Shown here: positions 50,301-62,300 of the stretch, one piece after another | Layout of the letters: each line of letters opens with the position of its first letter | Position numbering within the stretch: the first letter of the stretch is position 1 | NCBI GenBank assembly: GCA_019843655.1 | Contig: JACDQD010000005.1 | Location: 5,669,575-5,733,574, forward strand | Direction: 5' to 3' | DNA: 64,000 nt | DNA from: Lethocerus indicus | Lineage: Eukaryota; Arthropoda; Insecta; Hemiptera; Belostomatidae | Notes under the pieces: generated by a model | Databases searched by the model: none | Told to the model about the DNA's origin: nothing | What the model saw: the letters and a program-made list of their open reading frames with translations, nothing else | Position numbers and translations under genes: made by a program

Positions 50301-53300
50301 GCATTAAACATGTTTTGCCCCAACCCCGGAGCACCTTCCCCAGCGCTGGATCGCCGGGGTGCGTATTAAATTTTTCCACGCTCGTGAAGAGGGAGGCGGA
50401 GGGAAAAGGAAGAGAGACGTAAATCAAAGCCGACTTTAATATTTCAAACGCGTTAAGCGTACCATCTGCTCAGTCAGTCTTCACAGCTCCCCGTCTTGCG
50501 GATTTGTAAATCTTTCTCCCTTATGATTAAGCTTGTAAGTCGGTAATATACTGATCTCTCTTCGCATTATTTCGTTTGGAGAGTATTAGTTTGCAATGAG
50601 TCTTTTTTTATTCTTCAGTTAAACGAAATCATCGTACAACAAAAAATAGTTTACAAAAAGTAATGACGATAGACCAAAACTAAAAAAAAAGCCTACAACA
50701 ATACAATATTTACAGAAGAACAGAAGATGAAAATAAAATAATTAATTAGTATTATTAAATAATTATTTAACCGAATATTTCTAGTCATTTTGTTCTAATG
50801 TTAGAAGTGTGATTCGGTATTATATTTTCTATGCTAGTGATATAGCATTAATTTCTGTTGGAACTAATTAATAGGTTGCCTCAAAAGGTACTAATAATAA
50901 AATAAGATGAATGGCTAATTAAAGATTAAAACATAAAAGCTTATGAAATTATAAGAATGTTTTTGTCCATATCGTCGGAGCCCGATAGCGCTCCGGGACA
51001 AAAATAGTGCCTGCTTCTTATACCGGAGAAGACACTATTTTTTAACTGGGGTCAACGATCTCCTTTATTCCACCCCTATCTGATATTTTGAGTGTTTACA
51101 TAATATCCAATATTTTCGATTTGAAATCGATATTTTTTTTACAATTATTGTGAATTATTTTCTTTTACTTCTTATTCGTGGTTGTATTTAGTAAACCCGA
51201 TTAGAGAAGGTGTTGTACCTGTGTAAGGACAGTTTTGTCTTAAGTCTCCAACGTTCTTTGCAATGCTTGCCGGCCGTTCTTTAACACGTTCTTTAATGTC
51301 CGATCTTTAATCCTGACAAGATGCGGTGTCATCCAACGATGACTTCGGAAGTTTTTGACGAGCAATTTGGCCTCTGGCTCGGGCGGCATTTCATTTTCTG
51401 GCGAGAATCCTGCCAGAACGTGTTACGGTTTAACTTTTATCAAGCCGGATACCGTCGTCCAGGGATGAAGGGCGCATTTAAGGCGGTTCCGAAGCTTTAC
51501 TTGGAAGATGAGCCTGTTATCTCCCGGCTTAATGGCAGGTTTTGGGGGCCGTATCGTTTTGAGTAGGGCACGTGTCAAATTACCGATCTTGAGAAGGCGG
51601 TAAGAACGAAATGGATCCACTATTATAGGAAAGCCAGCAGCTTTATTGTCCATTTAAGTCCATTAATTAGTGGCAGCCCTATGGTTCTGTGGCAGTATCT
51701 CCTCTTTTACGTTTACATTCCTATTAGCCTGTGACTGAAATTTGAAATATGAAATTTCGTTACGTTTGAATTCTATGGTTATTATGTATGATTCAAATGC
51801 AATTTCGCCAATATTTAACAACAAGCAGTATTAATTAAAAATATTTTCTAGAAATTGTTTTATCTTTGTGTCGAATTGTTTTCCTTATAAATATACGTTA
51901 GGATTAAGTAGTGATTACTTGGGATTAATTCGTGTTATCGCTGTAAGACCGTATGACTGATAGATGTATATAATTTCTGCCAAATAAATGGTTCGTCTTG
52001 CGCGTTTAAATTATTGTTAATTTAATGTAAGTTAATGTATTAATTATATTTACAATTGTCGACAGTTGCGAGCAGTTCATCGGGTGGCCGTAGGCTGGGC
52101 GGTGTTGTGAAAGGTTCGGCGTATCTCGCTTCGATCGAGTCACTTGACGATAGCGAAGATGAAGCCGACTCCCCGAGGCCCAATCAACGATCTCATGGTA
52201 AATATACAACTGTTTAGAATTCGATTTTCAGCAAGAGAAGATACTATTTGTGAATCTAGAACACCTTGTTCTAACGCAGTGTTATTAATGCACGGGAGAA
52301 AACTAAAAAAATAGTTTGCATATCGCTATCCAATTGTGGGTACCGTCTATTGTGTACAGAGGGTTACTATGCACTTTCTGATATACGAGTTCCTGACTTC
52401 ATTTTCCCGTAATGACTGAAATTATCTTCCTGGTGTTTCAAAGATTCCGTTAGCGCTGTAGCCGACGGCAGGTCGTTAAGCCAAATGCGCCGAACGATAT
52501 ATGTTTATAGTTGCTGTCCTCGTACATGCGACACGTCAATAATCTCCTACGTCGACAGGGAACGCGGGACGTCTGGGTGCAAGGGGCGAAACGAGGCGGG
52601 AGTCCGGGGTGTTGTAAACTATATTTAGGGGGCCGTTTGAAATCTAAGACAATTCGTTGTTTCAATATTTCTGTACTCAACCGCTCGGGACTCAGTAACA
52701 CGGATCCAATACACGTCTCTCTATTTCTTATGCTTGGTTAGAATTTATAACTCAACTTAAGCTGGTAACTGTCGTTGTTTTCATACTGACAACAGCGTTG
52801 AACATAGTCGATCTGTTCACAGAGTAAATATACCGGCACGTTCACTACCTAGTCCTGTACTAGTATATTGGTTTCGGAAATATATATGAATAAAGTAAAC
52901 GTTTTTTCTAGGAATAATTGCACGTCTTCTTAATGTAAAAAATGCATATTTTATATCAAAATGCATTCAAATGCTATCAAAATTAAGTCACTGGAGACAG
53001 TTTTATATTAGTTCGTTGAGAGGTCGTCAAGGAATTTCGACTGGGTCCCTTAGGGACGCTATTTCCCTTCCGAGTAAAATAGCAGCCTTGTCACTCCCCC
53101 AGCTTGACAGGCGAATATAAACACGTTTAGTTGGCAGCCGCTCTAACTCTTATTTAGAGTCCTTAAAATGGCGATATTTATTAGGAGATTCGACCCTTCA
53201 CTTTGGTCGATATTGCCCCCGCGTTTAGTTTACTACTGGCAACCGTCAATTTGCTTGGACGTATTTATTTAATCGTACTCTTGAAACTTTTGCGACTGCA

Positions 53301-56300
53301 GAAGAAAAATAATTTTAGCAATGCCTAAAAATAGTGGGGGACTCGGCGTGAGGTGGGGTTTTGAGGGGCTCTCCCTGGAGCTGGCTGGACTCCAGCCCTA
53401 TCCGCTATTTATATCGGTAAATCCTCGAGGCTTACTCAGAAATAATGTCCGCCCCATTACTTTGGGAGACCTTAAACGAAAAAAAATAAACGAAGAATAT
53501 TCTATAATTATACCAAGATTTTGTTTTGTCGGTGTCGTGACTAGGTTTGAGCAGGTCATGTCCACAGTACGTGACTCGGTTACTGTGCCTTGTTTGCACT
53601 GTACAGTGCACAGTTACCATAATTATTATAATTTGTCTGCCTCAGATACTGTGGGTTGTCGTGCTACACTACAGTTTGATGGGTGTTTGATGGCATGTAG
53701 ACCCCCGTCGACGTATACTCCATGAAAATATTTAAATTACAATACTGTAAAAATTGTACGCAATATGATCGCATACGTTAACTTCTTTAGAAAATTAGCT
53801 TGTTTAGAAAACAAGCCCGACCTTCGGCTGGATTAAGTTGGGGCAAGTAGGGATCACTTAACTCACTGATGCGTACGCGTGTCATTTGTAACTTTATATC
53901 GCTTTATGAGAAATGAGGAATAGAATTATTTTTTTTAATGAAATCAATTCAAGAAAACTTCGGTCCCACACCGAAGAATCGAACTAGTCATCTAAACCAT
54001 ACCGCTCTCAACCTAGTCGAGATATTCGCGTATGTAATGAAAATTGGTTGTTAAGGTTTGTTATTTAAAGGGGAATTATGGCGACAAAGTGGCGTTAATT
54101 TCAGTACTAGTTTTTGGTACATTTTTAACCAATTTAAAATGCGAATGTCAAACTGAATTTTAAATTATTTGCTGCCCTCCACACAGTCTCTGAATAAGGG
54201 TATAATTAATCGATCGGAAAAAGTAAATGTTTACTTTGCGAATTCTCTAAACTACCGATATCATCGATATCCGCGATAAAGTGAAAATGTTTAAGTACAC
54301 TGAAGATATGATGTGGATATATAGTGTAATAATTGGATTATGCGTGTCCAGGTTCAGGGGACAGCGGCGTGTGTTCGCCGTGCAGCTACATCAGCTCACC
54401 GAGTCCGCCCCACACGAGGCCCCGCTACTGCGACCCTCACCTCAGCTACATGGACAGGGTCGTCATGGAGATAGTCGAGACTGAAGGCGTCTACGTCAAC
54501 GATCTCGGACAAGTCATCATCGTGAGTACCGTCCAAATATCAACTTGAACGATCCCATGATTAATACCAGGTAGTGACGTCTAAAACTTATCCGTCGTTA
54601 ACTTAACCCTCGTTAAGCGACGTTCGCAGATGTCATTAAAGTTGTGGGGTGAATATCTTTATCCACAAGCTCAAGTATGTACCTCACTACTACACTGAAA
54701 TACTATGGTACCGTGGGAAAAAATAATGAAGCGTCACAACCGAGCCTGATAAATGTTATTGCTCCTGAAAACGCAATTTTCATTGCTTCTTTTAATCATT
54801 TAGCAATCGGCACTTTAATATATTTTTTGAAATGAAAAATCGTCACTGGGCTAGCGCGAGGACAAATTACAGAGGCGGGAACGGGAGAACTATTGTATTC
54901 AAACTATAATTCGTTGGAACCGACACATTAGTTCCCTTTTGTGAGAGCGGTGGGTTTTCATCCATTGAAGAGTCGGCGTCGAAAAATCTGTTTTCGGTTT
55001 GCCTTTGGCTTTTGAGCCGACCCGCTCAATGGCTGAGTTGGCACCCACCTTGCCACTTTGTCCCACACGCGCCCTCTTTCCTTCCGCCACCTGTCCTCCC
55101 ACACACTCACCCGCCCCTCTAAACAACACAAACATCCCTCTTGTCTACGGAACACTGAGTTTCCCCCCGTAATTCCATTTCGACAATGGGGGAAAAAATT
55201 AACATTGCGGGGCGTGTTAGTTCGGGGTTATTATGCCGGCCGCTGCAAGTTGTGTGAGAAACAGTTTAACTTCCTGTTTTAAGAGCGGCTGGCTTCCTGA
55301 GTGACAATGGACGGCGGCTCCACCCTCGATTCGATAAATAGACAGGGGAGGGTTTTAAACATCCGACCCCCTCTATAGGTCGCTTTCAGACTCTGCTGTA
55401 TTATTCGAACACTGATGTACGGTATCCTCAGTCGCATAATTTTTCAATTCCGAATTGTTATCTGGTATAGTGCATTTACAATCATAGAAGTTTTCCTGTT
55501 GATCCAAAATTTATTGAAAAAAGTTTACTTTTAGGAATATATTGTAGTTGAGTAAGTACACCCAACGAACTTTAGTTGAGTACATTTCCGCACCACCCTC
55601 AGGGGGCGCTAGTTTATCGGTGGAACTGGACCCAACGAACTTTAGTCGAGTACATTTCCGCACCACCCTCAGGGGGCGCTAGTTTATCGTTGGAACTGGA
55701 CCCAACGAACTTTAGTTGAGTACATTGCCGCACCACCCTCAGGGGGGCGCTAGTTCATCGGTGGAACTGGACCCAACGAACTTTAGTTGAGTACATTTCC
55801 GCACCACCCTCAGGGGGCGCTTAGTTATCGGTGTAACTGGACCCAACGAACTTTAGTTGAGTACATTTCCGCACCACCCTCAGGGGGCGCTAGTTTATCG
55901 GTGGAACTGGACCCAACGAACTTTAGTTGAGTACATTTCCGCACCACCCTCAGGGGGCGCTAGTTTATCGGTGGAACTGGACCCAACGAACTTTAGTTGA
56001 GTACATTTCCGCACCACCCTCAGGGGGGCGCTAGTTCATCGGTGGAACTGGACCCAACGAACTTTAGTTGAGTACATTTCCGCACCACCCTCAGGGGGCG
56101 CTAGTTTATCGGTGGAACTGGACCCAACGAACTTTAGTTGAGTACATTTCCGCACCACCCTCAGGGGGCGCTAGTTCATCGGTGGAACTGGACCCAACGA
56201 ACTTTAGTTGAGTACATTTCCGCACCACCCTCAGGGGGGCGCTAGTTCATCGGTGGAACTGGACCCAACGAACTTTAGTTGAGTACATTTCCGCACCACC

Positions 56301-59300
56301 CTCAGGGGGCGCTAGTTTATCGGTGGAACTGGACCCAACGAACTTTAGTTGAGTACATTTCCGCACCACCCTCAGGGGGCGCTAGTTTATCGGTGGAACT
56401 GGACCCAACGAACTTTAGTTGAGTACATTTCCGCACCACCCTCAGGGGCGCTAGTTTATCGGTGGAACTGGACCCAACGAACTTTAGTTGAGTACATTTC
56501 CGCACCACCTTCAGGGGGAGCTAGTTTATCGGTGGAACTGGACCCAACGAACGTTAGTTCGTTAAATTTGGTCAGCCAATTTTTTCAACAAGCGAAATCG
56601 CTATAAAGTCGGTATAATTATACAATTCAATTTCTCACCGCTGGTACACTTTCATCCCTCTCACCGAGTATAAATTTATCACGGTCCAATTTTCACCCGG
56701 CTACCTCTTCTTCTTCTAATTCTTCTGCCTGGCCCTACATTAACCTCCCTCCCGTCCCCGGTCCCGTATCCGAACGATAGTTACTTAATTATAATAATTA
56801 AGAAAACCGATCGGGGGTAGAAAAAATATCGGAGAGAATATCTGAGTCAGCGTGTAGATTAGCATAAGTGGGTGGCCGGATTTCACTTGTGTACCGGCCC
56901 CCTACAACCTCCACCAAAGGAGATGGATGAGGGGGATTATTAAATCGTTATGAACCTGGACTCTGCCTCTACCCCCTCCCCCCACAATTAACCGCTTGGT
57001 GTCGAACTCTCGAATCATCTCGTTTTTACGGTTTTTAAAAATCTCTCATCGACGATCACTTATTGCAATTAATCGTTGTGAGGACGAGATTGCCGGTAAC
57101 GTGCAAGATTGAATGGCCCCATTTCATATATTCGGCATCCTCGATAACTAATTTTATTCTGCATTTATGTTTTTAAATTCGTCCCTATTATTTACACACT
57201 GGATTTATTTACTTATTTATTAATAAGTACACCGGAGCTGGCGATCCCCTTAATTTTAATCCAATCGCCTCAAGTTCGCCCGTTAGAATCCGGAGTTCTA
57301 CTCTTCGGTTTTGCAAATTTGGATTAATTCTTAAAAGGTTTACACACGCAAAAATATTAAGGTGGCTATTTATCGAAACTCAATTTGAGTCGGAGTCTAA
57401 CAGACTCGGTTAAATAAGAAACTGAGAGGCCTGGGTAAACGAGTCCGATGGGTAAACAGCTCGGCGAACCGAAAATAGACTGTGTTGTTTGCATTATAGT
57501 AATTTAGAGGGTGGACACTAATACGACAACGGGTCCTATTCATTAGCCGTATATCAACGGTGAGTGACAGCCAAGTGGAATGCGCCACTATGGGCGGCCG
57601 CACTTTCACCGGTGTAGTAACAAGCTCTCGGCTGTTACTACGGCTGCGTAGGGACACCGGATTGTGTAAATGACCCGGTGTCGCCCACCTGTCTCTTCCC
57701 ACTTACAAACAACGAACGCCCTGGTATTTAGAGGCCTATTTTGGGGGGAAACATGTTTTTAAGAAACCGAGACTGTTCGGTCCCCAAACCGGTCGTACGG
57801 TAACCGACGACTGTTTATTTTGACCGGTGAGCGGAGATTCAATCGTAAATATGAAATTATATTAACGGGGAGAATCTTCAACTCAAAGACGAAAAGTAGC
57901 GATCCCCAATATTAGTCTTAAAAGTTCAGGAACAGTGTAAATCGTATTAATCTATGCGCTGTATACAACATACACCGATGGCAAGCATGACCTCCGACTA
58001 GCATACATTCAGAGGAAAGTGAAACGTAGAATTGGGACAAACTCGGGTGTAGTGTCCATCCCTTCAAGTCCAAACGGATCACTGAACATGGAAACTAATA
58101 TTCAAGTAATACATCCGAAATTCCTGTCAGATCAAGAAAAACACATATCTGTTTGCCTCGTGGTAATGTTTTTTTGTTGTAACATTCGAATGAACCGTGG
58201 AGCGAGGCGATGCGACTGTTCTGTCCCTCTTGTGACGGTGATGTCACCACGAAGAGATCATCACTCTGTGGACGAGCCTTTAATTCGGAAATGCCCGAAC
58301 ATTGTAACTGTAACGACCGCTCTTTACACTGTCACCCGGCTTAATCCTCGTCCCAAAAATAGTCTACACACAACAACAAAATATTATACGACAGGCCTTG
58401 AGCAGTTTATCATTTATTACAGTCCATCGGAGTTTTATTCAAGCCTATCGTCGACTACAGAAATATTTGAACAATAGTGTTTCATAGAACTACGGAAATT
58501 CTGAAGTAATTAGGCCCTATTTGGAACTTCCAATTTGTTTAGCCGATTCGTACCTTGTGTGACTTTCGAAGCAAACGGGAACCCGGTCCCCTATAAAACC
58601 GGATGCAATTTGTCCAACCGCTAACCGGCACCGATAACGAGCGGCATTTCCAAACATCATTGAGGTTTCGCCTGATTGATGCCCATTGAAGCGGCCCCAG
58701 AGTCATGTGACAGACCCAAAGACAGCATAATATGTAGTGACGTGCGTCCTATACCATGTGCATTTGCTTAACTGTCATCGAAATTAACTTTAGCTAACAA
58801 ATTTAAAATTTACAATTCCTGCAGTTCCATTTTCATTTTCCATAGTATTCATAACTGTAGTTGATCGTACAGAAAAAAGGTTCAAAAAAAGTATCGGCTG
58901 CTGTGTCCTAACATACGACAGGTGGAAAAAAAGCGTAATTGGAAAAGTATTTTATTCAATTTGATTTGCTGGAAACGCTTGATGTACAAGGGTTAAAGTG
59001 TGGTCGACCCCCGATGACAGCCTTTCATTCTTCTTTTCAATCCGATACCTGTCCAATTTATGGGATTTTGTCTATCCTCCCTTACCGTCCCGACTGTATT
59101 GGCTGTCATATTTGGCATATTTGATATAGTCTAGTATAAAAACAAACGGCTGAAACGGTGAATAGTCTCAAGCCATTACACCATGTTGAGGGCGGCGATA
59201 TTTATCCGTTTTATAAAAGTATTTTTCTAAATATAGTAGGATATGCCCGTATAGTAAGGCCCGGTCTTAAGGGGAAGATTGCTCGACCCCGGAGACGTTA

Positions 59301-62300
59301 TATGACTCGTAAAAACTTTATTACTCCTCTTCTTTATGAACCTCCCGAGCCGAGTTTAAAAATTTTAAATTAAACTTGGGTCTCCGGTGTAAAATTTTTA
59401 AGAAAAATATTAGGCGTATTTAGCAGATATTTGTGCGAAGAATGTACTGTAGATCGGAATTAGGACGGAATTAATGCTTACCTTATTTACTTATACCACA
59501 GCGCAGTAATAATGACTATTACTGTTTTAAATTAAAAATGAGTTTATACTACTGATTATCTTCTAATCACACAACGTCAAAAAATGATTTATTTCTCTTC
59601 TTCCCTACGGAAATACGGGTGGATTCGGGTCAGTCTTGCATAAGGCAATTTATGTTTTTATATTCCGGGGCCGAGATGAAACCGACATTGAAGTCTAGCG
59701 GGTCAACAATGGCCGCCCTGAAATGACTATGCGGAATGAGATCGGTGTGCTCCTCCTGGGACGGGGCCGTGCTCGGCGGAGCGAAAATGGATTTCCCATT
59801 TTCCGACGGGATGCGGTCGGCCCTACCCCCCCTGCCTAACACACCGTGAAAAAGGTCCCGGGCGCCGAATTCCCGTTGAACCAGCGAATTCCACCCACAT
59901 TTGTTATACCTCCTACCTCTTTCATTCCTTCATTTTATCTCGACCCTTCTTTTAATTCCATCTATTCCCTCTCGAAGAACTCTCCTGCTCATGAACCGTC
60001 GGCAACTTCGAACATTTGTGTTCCTACCATAGGGGGCATAGGGAGTGGAAATTCGAGATTGTGTTATTGAAACGTAGAAATTGAATAGGTAGAAAAGTAT
60101 GGAACCTTTTCGATATTGGTACCTGCGGAGTGAATGACAGAAAAAAGAAATCAATATTTACTTGAAAACTACCAGAACAATGAAGTGCAGAATCCTTACG
60201 TTGTTTTGATAGAATTCGAGTTTTAGTTGAACGCCAAATACTATAGAACATTAAACTGTATTATTATATACCTGTTTAAAAATGTCCGCTATACAAAGAT
60301 TCTAATTAATTATGGTGTGATAACGGTTATTGTTTGTACGTAACGTTTTGGTATGTACATGTGCTATCTCACTACTGAAGGATAAGCGCGGTTAAGGTGA
60401 AAACCAATACGGTATTTTATAACAATGTATAAGGTGGAACAAACGTTTTTTTTTCACGATATTTTGTCATTGACGTGATGGATTGTGCGAGTGATAAGAT
60501 TTCAAAGAGAGTTTTTTTATCCCCTGCGCAATGACGATCCGTAGCGGCGAGAAGGGAACGAAACAATGGCACTATTCTGCCTCCGACGAATTCGCGATAT
60601 ATTCCAAGAAACCGCAGATAAATGCTGCTGACGTAGTAAATGGCATTATACGAACTGTACTTATTTGTATTCGAATAAAAAATTTGCAAGTGAGAAAAGA
60701 TTTAAAATTCAGGAAATACGAAAACTAATTTCGACTATTTGTTTATTTGCGCGCCAGGCTTCGCTCCGTTGTTTTTAATGGACGGTTTTTGAAAAATTTA
60801 ATGACTCAATATTATTGTTCATTACTTATTACTTACTTATTATTACGGTTTGTACACGTACTTTTATATAACATAGCTATTGTTTTAGGACTCTGACCTA
60901 AGTTGAAAAGCATTCTTTATATACTGCCCGTCCGACAGAGATATGAAAATGGATTATCATTTTTAAAAAGAAAAAAAAGTGAATTATTCTTTTGGCCGAG
61001 CTTTTCTTTCGATCGGCCTTCGTTGTAACCGCGTTGCGTAAACCGGCTCTCTCTCTCTCTCTCTCTATCTCTCTCTTCATTACACCAAAGATATTAATAA
61101 ACCCATTACCGGATCCTCCGATTATCCGAAGTATAGAATGAAGAATGTTTTACGCTTCCTGCTTGCCACCAGGTGGGACGTCATCGACGTGAACGTTCGG
61201 AGTCCGAGGGAAATTGTGCGTGCTCATCTCTCGATTGAGGTTGTTCAGAAGGCAGACGGAACTATTCAGCCTTTTCCTTCGTCTCTGGATTACGCTGAAG
61301 ATATCCTGTTTCGACAAGTTTTCGTAATAAATAATTCCATTTCTGTCCCAATCGAACATCAATTGAATATCAATTTAAGCTCTGAAATGTCCCGTTTGTG
61401 CAAGATAATGTTGCGCCTGGAGCCGTAAAATCGATGCACTACAACTAGACGAATAATAATAATTCGGTCGTTGTATTTGTACGTTATTAAAAAATCTGTC
61501 AACGTTCAGCAATTCTTGTGGAGAATTCAAAAAGTTGAGATAACGTAATTCCCAGGAACAGTAGATCGTGGAGGCCCTATACTTGGTATATTAGATCGGT
61601 GATCTAGAACTAGAATTTGGCGTCAACAATGTGGAATGGAAATATTAGACGTAGACAAATGAGAAATGGTGAAAGGAGAGAGTCACCCGGCAACTCGACC
61701 ATCGTCCATTCGCACTGGGTAAGGCAGGGGCTCATTTTCACGTCGTTAACGAGCGTAATTTCGCCGGCGGCGGGATTAGCGTTTATATCTTGTTAGGATT
61801 TACGCGCTTACTTACGAGGCGGAGGCCTAATTCGACTCTGCCCTAGATCGCGTATATATCCTCCTTAAGAGAAATTTTAATCCGGCCTCTCCTAAGCCGA
61901 TGTCTTGGGTAAGAACCCAATAGGCCTGTATAAATTTGAACCGAGCGCTCTGGGCTGTACGCAATAGAACGTGACAGTTGCCCCCGTAGTGTAAGTCTGG
62001 ATGCTAAGCCTGTTGAAATTATTTATTGTTTCGTGCCCTATACGACTAGTAGAAAAAATAATGTTGTTAGATGATGTTAGATGTTGTTAGATGATGTCAG
62101 ATAATGTTCGATGATGTTAGATGATGTTAGTTGACGTCAGGTGACGTTAGATGATGTTCATATATGTAGGAATGTCGTTTGGTAACTGTGCGTAATTAAT
62201 TTGAATTTGCTAATGCATAGACCCAGACGAAATTTGTCCTGGCTTCTCACCCACCAACGTTTCTTTGATTTTAGTATCACATATTAAACGGCTAAATATT

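Larger units (their letters stand above)
52198..54351 (+). other. intron of the PLEKHG-like gene (2.15 kb)
   Basis: Donor gtaaat, acceptor tgtccag. It holds the nested palindrome at 53.6 kb and the tRNA-like fragment at 53.96-54.03 kb. A 134-codon open frame at 53321-53725 has no recognisable domain. Confidence 0.85.

Noticed and set aside
51321..51653. Overlapping open frames on both strands (81 and 76 codons)
   Set aside because: No recognisable family and no clear splice pair. Equal openness on both strands argues against either being coding.
58019..58477. 152-codon open frame on the + strand
   Set aside because: No domain, lies inside the DH intron, and has no splice-site support. Could be chance or a decayed element.
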